Shown: positions 13,324-25,870 of the stretch, piece after piece
Numbering within the stretch: position 1 is the first letter of the stretch
How the letters are laid out: each line of letters starts with the position of its first letter
Source of the DNA: Erythrophleum ivorense
Lineage: Eukaryota > Streptophyta > Magnoliopsida > Fabales > Fabaceae
Assembly: GCA_026724425.1 (NCBI GenBank)
Contig: JAIUCV010000008.1
Location: forward strand, 26,675,470-26,739,469
Direction of reading: 5' to 3'
Length of the DNA stretch: 64,000 nt
The notes under the pieces: model-generated
What the model was told of the DNA's origin: nothing
The model's database searches: none
Seen by the model: the letters and a program-made list of their open reading frames with translations, nothing else
Program-made: the position numbers and the translations under genes

Positions 13324-16300
13324 TGTAATACCATACTTTTTTAGCTCATTTTATGCTATCTTTATACCTTATATCAATCAATGCATATATGAGAGGCAAG
13401 AAAATGACATTAAAATATTGATTATTTTTGCGTTGCATTGCCTATAAAAATTTTGTTTGGTGTCATGTGGATCGTTCCCATATTTAATTAAATGTATACA
13501 ACTCATTTGCATCATAAAATCATGCCCACAACTCATGGAAACCAAAATGGAACCTAGAATATGGAGGTTTATTTTCGGCCAGATTTGGCTCCTTTTTTGG
13601 CCCAATTTTGAAAAATCATAACTAATTCTAGAAAAATCAAAATCACACATTCTTGGGCATTCTAGAAAGCTACGGATGTCTGCTTTACACTAAAAATATG
13701 CCCAGACCATAACCTCCATCATAGAGGGTGTTTGACATCCAAAAAGTTTCAGAGGTCAAACTACCTCCTGATGCTATCACAGATTCTGTAGCAAACTTTG
13801 AAAATGTCCAATTAATTCCACAAAAATCCAAATCCATGCAAATGGTACCCAATATGGAAAGTTGTTGATGTTAGCTAGAGGGAAAAAATATTTCCAGACC
13901 AGCTCAGGTAGCCCAAGTCTTGGAATTCAATGGAACAGTAACTCAGGTCGGGTAAGGGTCTTGATACTAGATAGGATGTTCAAAAATTCATATCTCCATC
14001 TCTAGATGTCCAAATGAGGTGCTTCTAGTTGGTACAAGTCACTGGGGATGTCTAGTTTCTTTGTATAAAATTTCGTGACATTTGGACATCATTTGCCCCA
14101 TGAGTGATAGAATTTAATTCCAGACTAGTGCTACAGTACCAAGGACCAAAACTAAAAAAAAATCCAACTTCAACAATTCGCTAAATATTCCACAGACCTC
14201 CAAAAATTACCAACTTTAGCTTCCAAAAAATCTCTCAATAAGCTCTAGATGCATGAGAAAATTTTAGGCCAAGAAGAGCTCTTTTGGACAAAAAGTGGTA
14301 TAACCTCCTAAAATGGTAAATTTTTGCTCCATATAGGTAGCCAATTTGCCCAAATGGCTTTTTTAATTGTTTGGCACCTCTTGGGCAAGTTTTAAAGCAC
14401 AAATATGACTTGTAGAGACTGCCCAAGTGGTCTCAAACCACATGCATCTTATTTTGGTCTCTCAACATCCATTTATGCACTAAACACACATGCCATTCAA
14501 GGGTCTAATTACATAACTTCATTGATTTAACACTACATACATTATACATATAGTCTATACATCATGTTACACATGCTCAAGGTTTTACACAACCAAAACT
14601 AATATGTACAATGCTTCTTGACACTCCATTACAATTTAAACTACAAATTAAACAAAGTGTAGCCATTTAGTGTTCTTGGCTTGCATTTCCTTGGCCTTGG
14701 ACACCACCTAGACATTTTAAGCATGAGAGGGAAAGGGGGTGAGATTCCAAAAATCTTAATAGCTCACACACCCATTCACACCACATTCAAGGCATACACA
14801 CATCAAATATATGAATATGCAAGTATAAAGTGTGCAATAAATCTCATTTCATGCCACATCAACATGTCAAGACCACTTTCATGCTCTAAGGACTTTTGGT
14901 TTAGCCTCACCCCATTTCTAGGACTTTTTGATTTGCCTCACTCTTGGCCTAGGGACTTTTGACTTAGCCTCATCCATTCAAGGGACTTTTGGCCTTGTTT
15001 CACCTATTCCATGAGACTTTTGGCATCTCCTCACCTTCATCAAGGGACTTTTGGCATCACCTCACCCTTATGAGCTCTTTCCACAACTATAGTCATTCAA
15101 GAAGACACATTGGTACCAATGCAATTTCAAGACATCAAGTGGCATGTTCTCAATTCACAAGAGCATATACATATGCACATGCACACAAGAATGAAAGAGA
15201 ATGAGGTGGAGAGCTACCTTTTAATTTATACGAGCTTACTTTGCCAATTCCTTTCCCTCCTTGGTCTCACAAGAGCACTTAGGTGGAGTAGGATTTTCTT
15301 GACTTAGACATCACAAACATCACACAATTACACACTTGAAGCAAGCCAAGACATTAGGTTCACTCTTAAACACACACTTAGTTCCATAATGGGCATATTG
15401 GTTCCATAAATGATCCATTGAAGCAACTCATATCATGCAAGTTCTAAGCTTCATTTTCTTGCTATTTCTAGACTTCTTAGACTCATTTAAGGTCCTTGGA
15501 GCCATCACATATTCAATTGCACCATTGGAAGACTAAATTGCTTCATAAGGCACCATTATGGACACCATTATCCCATCTCCCAACCTATGGCTCCTAAATT
15601 TTTTCCAATGGTTCCTCCCATCCTCTAACATCATATGGAGTCCCAAACCAGGCTAAAACAAATTAAAAAACTCCCTAGACCTATAAATCCTTCTTGGCCA
15701 AGACAAGCACATAATGGAATTTCTTGGAGTTTCAAAATTTTTCTTGATGGGAGAGCCACTTGGGAAGGTTTCTAGAGGTCTTAGGAGCTCAAGGAAATAT
15801 TCAAATAGTCAAGGAATTACTCACACAAAATCAGATTTTACAAAACCCTAAGAAAGCCTACACTTTTCTATCTTGCTTTCCTTTGGTTTTTACTTAAATT
15901 TCTTGCCATATTCTTAATTCGTGCACTCTTTTTCCTAGTTTTCTCCCTTGGTTCTGCCCAAAATTCATCTCCTTCTATCCCCCCTTAGGATGGCTGAAAC
16001 TACGATAAAGAGGAGCAACCACGATGAACCATCAAGAATGGAAAAATACCTTAGTTTCAAGCTTGTTTTCAAAGCTTTTCTTCCTTGGTTCCCTTCTCCT
16101 TGGCAATTTCGAATTTTCCCCCTTAGGTTTGGACCAAAAATAGAACCAAATCATTCAAAAAATCCATGGAAAGAAAGGAGGAAGAGAGGAGAACAAGATT
16201 AGAGAAAGATGAAGTAAGAAAATCCATGAAATTACCTAGTTTCTCCTTAGTTTTCTTCCTCTTTTTCTCCTCCTTCTTGTGCGCCTAAGAGAGCAGAATA

Positions 16301-16916
16301 ACTTCTATATTTTGGGCAGAAAATTCCGTGCTCAATAAGAGGGAGAAGATGGAAGAAAAGTGTGGAAGTGTTTAGGACATTCTAGAAGCTTTTATTTCCA
16401 ATTTTACCCTTCCATAATGGCAATCTCATTTCAGCTTCGTTTTAGCTCCTTTTTTAGAACCATATTTTCCATCATGAAATTTAGGTTCCCAATTTAATAA
16501 AATGCTTTTGAAATCACTCAATTTGGAGCTAAAACCTTACTGAATGAATCGGTCAAAGTTCGGGTCAACTAACGTTAAAAAACATACACCGGAAGGATTT
16601 TACCAGTCCCGGAGCTTCCCATAGTTTTTGGGGCCTCTGGGAACCTTGGACTACTCAAAATTTTCATTTAAAAAGCCCTTCTATATAGTTTTCCAAAAGT
16701 TGCACTTATTTATGAAAATAACATTACGTTTCGTTAGTTTTCGTTACAAATTATTTCTCCATCCTAACCTTGTTTTCCTTTCAGTCTGAGCCTAGAATTA
16801 TCATTTTAAGAATCTAGGACTCAACCCAAATTTTTTAGGATATTATCTAGGACATTTCAGAGGACTTACTTTTATATGGCTCATTTCGTTGCTTTACGAA
16901 AATTACGTTCGTTACA
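13324..16916 (-). mobile_element. Family A solo LTR nested in A, TSD CATTT/CATTC
   Basis: The edges are TGTAATACC and ACGTTCGTTACA and the length is 3593 bp. The flanks are CATTT (13319-13323) and CATTC (16917-16921), one transition apart; related copies read CACACCCATTCACACC there, so CATTC is ancestral. It is the deepest layer of the nest: copia, outer A, B, A, A. It belongs to the same subfamily and strand as its host. No internal region is present. Confidence 0.85.
14885..15075 (-). repeat. LTR-internal minisatellite in the 13324-16916 LTR
   Basis: Six to seven units of the GGGACTTTTGGC..CCTCACC type, including a short unit TTTCTAGGACTTTTTG. It is at the position expected for this LTR. 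Confidence 0.8.
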
Positions 16917-17034
16917 CATTCATACACACATTCAAGGCATACATACATCAAGTGTACAAGTAAACAAGCTACTTGAATCATGATGCACAATTTCAAGATT
17001 CTCATGCCACACTTTCACAATCAAGCCATCAAGA

Positions 17035-17225
17035 AGTTTTAGGGACTTTCGATTTTGCCTCACTATATTTCTAGGACTTTTGGATATGCCTCACCCTTAG
17101 CCTTGGGACTTTTGACTTGGCCTCACCTATCCAAGAGACTTTTGGCCTAGTCTCATCTATGTCTTGAGACTTTTGGCATTTTCTCACCTACATCAAGAGA
17201 CATTTGGCATCATCTCACCCTTATG
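17035..17225 (-). repeat. LTR-internal minisatellite in the 11850-19062 LTR
   Basis: Five to six units; GAGACTTTTGGC and GGGACTTTTGAC cores alternate with YCTCACC boxes. It lies just right of the nested LTR at 13324-16916, so the array belongs to the host LTR. Confidence 0.8.
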
Positions 17226-19783
17226 AGCCAATTTCACAACTAAGGCCATTCAAGAAGATACATTGGTACCAATGCAATATCAAGACCTCAAGTGGCATGT
17301 TATTAAGTTACAAGAATACACACAACCATACAATGACATACATATGCACACAAGAATGCAAGGAGAATAAGGTGAAGAACTACCTTTAACTTGATGCAAG
17401 CTTTACTTTGTCTTATCCTTCCCTCTTTTCGGCCTCACAAGTGCACCTAGGTGGTTGGATGTTCTCTTGGCTTAAAGCACCATAAGCAACACACAATTAC
17501 ATACTTGAAGCAAGCCAAGACATTAAACTCACTCTTAAATATACACTTGGTTCTATAAGTGGCATAATGGTTCCATAAATAGCCTATTGAAGCAACCTTC
17601 ACAATTCAAGCTCCAAGCTCCCATTTCTTTCCATTTCTAGGCCTCTTGGCCTTATTCAAAAGCCTTGGAGCCCTCACACAATCATTTACACAAGCTTAGA
17701 ATCAAGTTGTTTTACAAAGCACCATTATGGACACCATTGTCCCATCTTCCAATCTATGGCTCCTAAATTTTTTTCAATGATTTCTCCCATCTTCTAACAT
17801 TATATAAAATCCTAAACCAAGGCTAGAATAAATTAAAACACTCTCTAACCCATAGAACCTTACTTGGTCGAGACTAGCACCATGGAAGGGTTTCTTGGAG
17901 TTTCAAAATTTTCTTTGGTGGCAAAGCCACTTGGGGAGGTTTCTAGGAGTCTTAGGAGCTCAAGGAAATACTTAAATTGCCAAGGAAATACTTATAAAAT
18001 CCTAAAGAAGCCTACACTTTCCTATCTTGATTTCTATTGGTTTTTCTTAGAATTTTTTGCCATATTCCTCATGGTCTAAAACCCTAGTTCCTCTCTTATT
18101 TTTGTTCAGAAAATCCTCCCCTCCCTTGGTTCTGTTCTTGGCTAAAATACACACAAAGCAAGAGTAAGGAGAAGAAGCAACAACAACAAGCAATTACCTT
18201 GATTTCAAGTATGCTTTCAAGAGCCTTTCTCCTTGATTTGCTTCTCCTCAAGAATTTCAAATTATCCCCCTTTGTTCTAGACTCAAAATAGAACCAAAAC
18301 CACTTAATAAAACCATGGAAAGAAAGCTTGAAGGAAGGAGAACAAAATTGGAAGAAGAAGCATAAAATTTCTTAAAATTGACTACATTTCCTTGGCTTTC
18401 CTCCTCCTTTCTCTCCTTCTCTTGTGCACCCTAAGAGCTACTTCTTTTTTCTATATTTTGGGTAGTAAAGGTCATGCTATATGAAAGGAGAGAAAAGGGA
18501 GAAGTGTGTGGAAGTTTCAAGAAACTAACTTTTTCAAAAATTCTAATTCTATCTTTCCATAATGGCAATTCCATTTTGACTTTGTTTTAGCTCCTTTTTT
18601 AGAACTATCTTTTCCATCATAAGATTTAGATTCCCAATTTAATCAAATGCCTTTAGAATTACTCAAACTGGAGCTAAAACCTTCCCAAACAAATCCGTCA
18701 AAGTTTAGGTTCACTGCCATTGGAAAACGTACACTAAAAGGGCTTTACCAATCCTGGGGCTTCCTATGGTTTTTAGAGCCTCTGAGAACCCTAAGCAACT
18801 AAAATTTTTCATTTAAAAAGCCCTTCTATGTGTTTTTCCAGAAGTTATACTTATTTAAGAAAATGTCATTATGGTTTGTTAGTTTTTATCACAATTTGTT
18901 TCACTATCCTAACTCTATTTTTCTTTCCGTCTGAGCCTGAAATTATCTTTTTTAGGAGCCTAGGACTCTATCCAAATTTTTTGGGACATTATCTAGCTCA
19001 TTTCAATAGACTTGCTCTTATACGACTCATTTCGTCATTTTATAGAATTTACGTTCGTTACACTAACTATTAACTAAGCGCATAAATTAGGAAGCAACTA
19101 ATGAACTTATGACTAGCTTCATATTCATCCCTTGATATCCATTATCCTTATCCTAATTCAATTGTCATTTGTTCTAGTTTAAGAGTTCCTATTTGTGTTC
19201 ATGCAAATTATCTTGAGTAACCACGCAAGATTCAAGACATTAACAATTTGATGTTAAATTGAGACTTCAACTCTACATTGAATCATTAATTCTTAGCCTC
19301 TAAATTATAATCTTAGAATGTTCAATTAATGAATTAAACTATAAGGAAACTTCAAATTAGACAATCAAGCACACAATTTCTCACATGTATCTCATTAAAC
19401 ACCTTGATTGCATACATGGATAATTGAAGGCCAATGAAAAATTCAGCACTTAAATCAATCCATTAATCATCAATTACTCTCCTAATTGACATCTAACTAG
19501 CTATCAATCATAAAACACACCAATCCTAATCAATTACAAGCTCAACCAAGCAAGTTCAAGAACAAGAATTGATGTAGAAAGAGATAAAAAAAATGAAATA
19601 GGAATCTTAACCCAATCTCTTAAAAATCTACATGGATTTAAGCTTCAATCATAGTCTTCCTTCTAACTAGCCACAAGGATGAGGTTAGTGGTACATGGAT
19701 TGGAAATTAATGGAGGAGACATGGACGGAAGAAGCTATGACTTCAAGGAGGCGAATGGAGTGTTGGTGAATGAATGGAATGAA

Positions 19784-19790
19784 TTTATAG
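19784..19790 (-). promoter_or_regulatory. Putative TATA box of the B solo LTR
   Basis: CTATAAA on the minus strand, in the same LTR context as the TATATATA at 51203-51210 of the complete B LTR. The start of transcription would be some 30 bp lower in coordinate. This is inferred from position and motif alone. Confidence 0.45.
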
Positions 19791-19866
19791 ATCCTTCATT
19801 CTGCCTACTGCCAAAGCCTTTAATCCCCTATCTCTCATGTGCTTTTATTCTTTTTTTTTTAATGAT

Positions 19867-20776
19867 CACGTGTTTATATGTCCAAGTCAGAACCGTGCTT
19901 CGTGTAAATGTCGTGGGTGATGTGTTAGTGAACTGATCTAAAGGTTGCATGTAACTCGTGGATGGAATGAGTTATGCCTCTATGTTTGTTAATGTGAGCT
20001 GGACCCATGGCTTCACTTTAACCTTCATTATGTGATTTCATATGTGCAACTACTGTGTTGTGTCTCATGTATTCATTGGTTGCTTCCACATCAACTATGC
20101 ATTAAAACCGTGCTTCTTACTTTCATGTTCTTCTAAATTCTCTATAAACTATGCTTCATTATGATATGTTTCTTTCCTTTCCCACGTCAAAATAAGACCT
20201 TCATTTAGCCACAATCATGTGTCTCTCATACTTCTTCCTCTTAGTTTTTAACCCTCTAACTTGTGGCTTCTCTTCCTCTTTCCTACTCATTCCCACGTGG
20301 GCTTCTTCCAGCCCCTTCACATTCTGAATGTCTGGCTTCATAAATGAGTGCCAACATGGTTAGAGAGCTCGTGTATTATGTGTGAATTGTGTGCATGGGC
20401 TGGTGTGGCAACTTGAGAGACCTGAAGCAGAGAGCCCGTGAAAGAGTGTGTTTTAGTATAGTGGTTGTGCATGTACTGGACTTGTTTCAATGTATGAGGG
20501 AGTGAGCTATGGATTCGTGCTTTGATATGTGTGTTGTGTTTTTGTACATAGAACAACCTGTGAGTGGAGTGCTTGTGTTGATGAGAGAGCTGAAGCATTA
20601 TTCCCTCCTGCTGATGCTACATGGAGCTGTTGTGTGTAACATGTTGCTTCCTTCAAATCCATGTATATTTATATGAGCATGAACTAGACCCATACATGTA
20701 AATGCAAGGATGTGAGAGCTTGTGAGGATGTGAGTGTTTATGGATAGCATGATTTATGAAGCCTTGTGTCCACGTG
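19867..20776. promoter_or_regulatory. G-box cluster in the U3 of the B solo LTR
   Basis: CACGTG occurs at 19867-19872, 20294-20299 and 20771-20776, upstream of the putative TATA box on the minus strand. CACGTG is the core bound by plant bZIP and bHLH factors. The other B LTR has three as well, at other positions. Confidence 0.4.
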
Positions 20777-21087
20777 AGAGTAAAGCTATATGTGTATCAT
20801 TATGTATGCTCCTTCCACATGCCATCGATTCATCTCCATTTTAAATTCCTTTTTCCCATTAAAATCTGTAAAAAATAATAGAAAAATATTGAGTAGGAAA
20901 ATTTACAAAATTAATTAAAGAAATTTAAGCATTAAAATTCAATAATTTTACAAATTTATTCCTAGAGTGCAGAAATGACTAACAAAATCAAATATCATCT
21001 AATTAAATCAATAAAGCCTTCATTGATTATTAAAATGCCCAAATTAGAGGGAGAATAAAATATATAGAAAAGGAATTTATCAAAACT

Positions 21088-21250
21088 CTTAGGACTTTTG
21101 ATCTAGTCTCACCCATTTATTTGGGACTTTTGGTTTGGTCTTATTCACTTTTAAGAACTTTTGACTTAGCCTTACTCACAATGAGACTTTTGGCCTTATC
21201 TCATCCATACTTGGGGACTTTTGGCATAACTTTGCCAATTAAAAGCCATT
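21088..21250 (-). repeat. LTR-internal minisatellite of the outer A LTR
   Basis: Four to five units (GGGACTTTTGGTTTGGTC and similar). It is the part of the outer LTR that resumes straight after the B insertion. Confidence 0.75.
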
Positions 21251-21912
21251 TCAATTTCAAATGCATTCCAATATCATACATTTGTGTCATACCATAATGA
21301 GATAACATAATTTTTATGTCACATTATGCCTATAATGCCATTTTTCATATATTCAACACTTTTAGCAGCAGAATTTACTGACATTAAAAGTGAAAATAAT
21401 TCATTCTTGCTTAAATGCACCATTTCAACTTACCAATCCTATCTTTCATCCTTAATACACTTGTTCATATAGAAATATCACAAAAGGAAGCATGGAATTT
21501 AGGTTTAAGGTCATACATTACGAGCTAGTCCATTTACACCATTCCATGCAATTTCATAATTCTGTCATAAACTTTAAAAATTCATATCTTGAGCTAGAGA
21601 GCTCCAAATCATGCAAATTTGGACTCTATAGAAAGCTCAAAACATGAAAGACATACCAAATGAAAAAAAAATTCATTTGGGCTACAAAAATCTAATAGAA
21701 TAGTACTATTATTAGAATTCATGCATATATAGACTTGAAATTTTGGAAATTCATATCTTGAGTTACACAACTCCAAATTGAGTGATCTCAATGGTTATAG
21801 AAATCTTATAATGCAAAATATATGCTTGTAAAATTTTATAAGTCTTAAAGTTCATTTAGCCCCTCAAATACATAAAATATTAGAACTGACCAAATGAATA
21901 GTGACAACATTT

Positions 21913-24900
21913 TGTAACACCCCAAAAATTAATTAAGGTGTCATGGATTCAGATTAATTAGGAATAATTAATATAGGATGATTAGGCAAGTTAAGTGAAT
22001 GGAGATTTTAGAGAAATAAATTATTAATATGGGTTTAAGATTTCGATTAGATTAAAACCTAATTTGGGCCCAAAATTAATTTGAATAAGCCATGGGTAAG
22101 GATTTATGGAGGCCTAATGATTTTAGGTGCAAGCCCAACTCCTTATTATGAGATTTGGGCCAAGAGAGATCACTTAGTAATACCCCAATCTGATTTAATG
22201 AAATAGAGGCCCAAGACCCAATTTACATAAGCCCTTATAGTTGGCCCAACACACATTATGCAGACCTAAATTAGATTGACCCTTGGCCTGACCCTATCAA
22301 GTTGCTGCAGCCCAACTTATGAAATAAGGCCCAACAAAAATGAAAATCTGAACCCACAAGGAATTGGGCCATCGGGTCAGCATACTTCACTTAAACTTAA
22401 AATGTTCTGCAGCCCACCTCACTAAACAAAGGCCTAATAAGCACACATCTGAACCTAAGTGGATTTTGGGCTTTAGGGTTGACCCAAACCCATCTAAAAC
22501 CCTAACTCTTCAGCCTCTCCCTCATTTTGCTGAAACTCAAGAGAGAAAATTCGGAGGTTCAAGGGAGGCTAGGGTTCTACCAACATGGAAGCTCCATTTT
22601 TGACTCCTAGAGGATGATTTAGCCAAGGTGAGTTATATATAACTTGACCCTCTCATCCTCCTCTTCATTTTGGTCCGATTAATTTCTGGGTCTGAGCATT
22701 TTCATCTTCTTCTCAAATTTGAAATTTGGTGTTGGGTGATTCCTTGTAAGATTTTCGGACTTAGAGGTTAGAGGGAGGATTAGGTAAGCTTTTCCCTTCC
22801 ATTTTGTGTATCACTTTGCTGGAAAATGCCCCTAAGAATGTATTATCATAATGGGTTATGTTATTATGTGAAATTACAAGGAGATAATGGTGGAAAACCC
22901 AATTTTCTGGGCTTAATGATTGAAATGCGAATTTTGGTGAGTCCATGGTGGATTTTCGGAGGTGAGGCTATGGCTGTTGTTAAGTGAGTATCTCCTTCCC
23001 ATTTTGATGCATTTTCTGTTAGTTTGAGACCCCTATAGTTGACCTATGATATGGGCTTTAGTTTCACGTGAAATTACCCAGAAATTGGAGTGAACTATGG
23101 CAATTTCTGGTGTGGGAAAGTTGGAATCCGAAATTAAATCCCTTGGTAATTAGGTGAGTAACCTCTAGTCTGTCATTAGTAGTTTAACTCTTTGGATATT
23201 TGATTGTGATTAGAAATGATGATAATTATGCTTGTTATAGGCTTGGTGTGCATTTGGATTATTATGGTAGCTAGGGGAAGAGTAATTGGCTTCATTGAGG
23301 TAACTGGGGTTATTCTTCACTTCCATGTATATGTTCATGTTGATCTGATATTGTTTGCACATATATAGTTTTGAAATGTTAAATGATTGGTTGACTACTT
23401 GAATTGTAATTGTGATTGGATCTTGTGAGTCCATGGTGGAGCTGTGGTGCGGCTGCCACCCGTGCATGTACTTTGATCGGGCACTGGGTTGTGATCAGAC
23501 CCTAAATGCACTGAGCCCTGGTTGTGCTCATTATGGAGTAGGTGCCGTGGACGGACCTCTCTCGGTGTTATTGGCCATTAACATGTTGTGTATGACTGCT
23601 GATATGGGACAGTAGTTATTTGTAGTTCAACTAGTTCATTTGCAAATTAAATTGATGATTCTGGTATTGATGGCATGAAATTGCATTGGATTGATTAACT
23701 TGTACATATATATGGAATCTGCCCTTTTGTTACTGAGATTATATATCTCACCCCGTTGTGGGCTATCATTTTCAGGGACCGGACCTCTTAGTGGCAAGGA
23801 GAAAATTAACAGGAGTTTGCTAAATGGTTTGGTAGCACATAGGTTTGGGAGCTTTGACAATGTATTGTAATTAAATCGCTAGTTTTGTATCATTGCTGCA
23901 TTGCATCATGAGTTGCCAAGTATAGGGATTGTATATGTAATTTGATTATCATGGAATTGAACATTTTGATTGTAATTGGCTAATAGTGGATAATTGATTC
24001 GATTTTATATGAACATTAAGCATTGACCCCATGCACCTTGTGACCATAATACATTTGCTGTCATTAATCTATGAACTCACTAGTTTATGGTAGCTAGAGG
24101 GTTAAGGATTCACATTTGAATTTTGAATTGGAAATGGAGGGTTAGATGAGTAAATAGGGTAGCAAACTACCATTAGGGTCATATAAAATGAGAGAAAGCA
24201 GTCCTAGAGAGTTCCTAAGATGAGAGCTAGAGTGTGTGGGATGAAATTTGGGTAATGTGGTTACAAGAGGGAGTCACGCCGCGACTAAGAGGGCTTCGCC
24301 GCGGCCAAATGAGAGACAGAGTCAAAGGGCACCACGGCACAACTAATCCTGCCACAGTGCAAGGGAAGAAAATTTGCCCAGTGAGTGACAGTGGCGAGGA
24401 GCGCCTCGACTTGATAAATCCCGTTGCGCATAAAGTGGGAAAAATCACCCAGGAGGGTGACAGAACGGGAACTCGCCGCGGCGTAGTAGGTCCTACCGCG
24501 ATGCGAGTCGAAGAAATTAATTAAGAGTTACCCTGTAGTAAAACTCGCTGCGACGCGAAAGTATTGCTCGGAGGCGAGAGTCGTGGGGCCAAGAACAGTA
24601 GTTCCAGGAGGCATTTCGGCCGCGGTGAGATTTGCGAAGATTGCCCCAATAATTCCAGAGAGCAACTTGGCCGCGGCGAGGAAGGTATAGGCCGCGGCGC
24701 AAGTCTCTAAACTTATAATTTTAATCTAGAAACCCCCGTTTCTTTAATGGTAATGCTAGGAAATGATATAGGAATTCTTGTGGGAGGTTTTTGGTATGTT
24801 GGAATTGATGAACGGTTGAATCACAGATCCCTCATGATAATATAATTTCTTCTATGCATTCTCACTTGTGTGGTCATTAAGTGATGACCCTAATATCAAG

Positions 24901-25019
24901 GTTCAAATTTTCCCATACTTTCGTAATGTAGTAAAACATAATGAACTCAAACTTTGATCATTAATTAATAATCGCCCATTTAACCATCAATACAATGATC
25001 AGAAGGTAGGGTTGTCACA
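21913..25019 (+). mobile_element. Family C LTR-like insertion, probable solo LTR, TSD CATTT
   Basis: It starts TGTAACACCCC and ends GGGTTGTCACA, with TSD CATTT at 21908-21912 and 25020-25024. The length is 3107 bp and no terminal direct repeats, primer site or coding domains are seen inside, so a solo LTR fits best. TGTAACACCCC..GTCACA ends are usual for plant Ty3/gypsy LTRs. Plus orientation is favoured by promoter-like order: a C-rich leader with CTAAAACCCTAA near 22495, donor-like CAAGGTGAGT near 22625, then a GC-richer tail. The frames at 23412-23615 and 24234-24524 are not supported as genes. A compact non-autonomous element remains possible. Confidence 0.8.
24275..24702. repeat. Cluster of GC-rich palindromic GCCGCGGC motifs in C
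   Basis: Within a very AT-rich window, GCCGCGGC or close variants recur at about 24278, 24298, 24474, 24619, 24669 and 24690, with degenerate forms (CTGCGACGCG, ACCGCGATGCG) between them. The spacing is irregular, so this is not a simple tandem array. The motif is its own reverse complement. No function is known to me. Confidence 0.7.
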
Positions 25020-25767
25020 CATTTCTGCATAAATTAGCCAATTTTTAAAAATTATAAGAAATTTTACAAAGCTCTAAAAATTATATTTTTTAGCTTTATG
25101 AAAAGCTTTAAGTGAAAGCTAAATGTCTGTAAATTTCATGCTAAAATTCATTCATTTGGTCTAATTTTGATTTAAGAGAAAAATATGGCTTATTTCAGTA
25201 CCAAGTTGGCACCAAATGGTCCATAATGTGATTTTATAATACAAGTGAGCATTTGAGTACATCCAACACATGATTTACATCATATTTAGCCATCTCATAA
25301 GGTCCCAAATATCACGCAACTAAAAAGGACTTATCCACTTAGTAATATACACACATTTTCTATAGCTCATGCATACCAAAAATTCATTCTCTTGTATAAA
25401 TGGTTCCAACTATAGTACATACACCATAATAGCATACCTTTACACATGTGTGAAGGGTTACATTATATAAGTAACATATACATCCATACTTTGACATCAA
25501 ATTACATAAAATTGTATCCTATTATCAAAGTGGCATAAGTCAAGCTTCTTGGCTTCCACTCTTTGTTCTATGAGAATTTCCTAGACAAGATTAAACATAA
25601 AATGGGAGAGAGTGAGATTCAAAGAATCCCAATAATTCATTCACCCTTTCAAACATACATATATGGCATGCTATCATGTCAAAGAAAGCAAGCATACATC
25701 CAATGCTTCCAAATATCAAATATGAACATATTTACAAAGTCATATGGATCCATCAAACTCAAGAACA

Positions 25768-25870
25768 AACTCTAGGGCCTTTTGCTCTAGTCCGACCCAA
25801 TTATTTGGGACTTTTGGATTGGCTTTACACATTTTAGGGGCTTTTGTCACAACTTCACCCATTAAAAGCC
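25768..25870 (-). repeat. Shortened LTR-internal minisatellite
   Basis: Only two to three units remain of the GGGACTTTTGG..TCACCC type, fewer than in the other family A LTRs, probably by unit loss. Confidence 0.65.

Larger units (their letters stand above)
11850..19062 (-). mobile_element. Family A solo LTR nested in B, TSD CTAAC
   Basis: The left edge TATCATACC is a TGTAATACC terminus with three changes, and the right edge is ACGTTCGTTACA. The TSD CTAAC is at 11845-11849 and 19063-19067. Removing it joins B sequence CCTAACTAT.. as expected. Net length without the nested LTR at 13324-16916 is 3615 bp, the size of the TGTAAYGAACG subfamily. The loss of the terminal G (TA instead of TG) is a single transition. 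Its minisatellite is at 17035-17225. Confidence 0.85.
11644..21082 (-). mobile_element. Family B solo LTR, minus strand, TSD AAACT, with nested A LTRs
   Basis: The plus-strand left edge TGACAG and right edge TTATCA match the edges of the B LTR at 50194-52440 (TGAGTGG and TTATCA). The TSD AAACT flanks it at 11639-11643 and 21083-21087; joined, the host reads AACAAACTCTTAGG as in the copy near 25770. B pieces 11644-11849 and 19068-21082 total 2221 bp against 2247 bp for the complete LTR. Shared blocks include GGCACAACCYAGRTC, ACCACGCAAGATTCAAGA and the A-rich end. No primer site or internal DNA is present, so it is solo. It is clearly more diverged from 50194-52440 than the two LTRs of that element are from each other. 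Confidence 0.85.

Noticed and set aside
19679..19936. 85-codon plus-strand frame
   Set aside because: It lies in the B solo LTR across the putative TATA box, in antisense, and has no homologous frame in the other B LTR.
24234..24524. Overlapping frames on both strands in a GC-richer patch
   Set aside because: Open frame length is explained by higher GC; the patch is a palindromic motif cluster in an LTR with no codon-like pattern.
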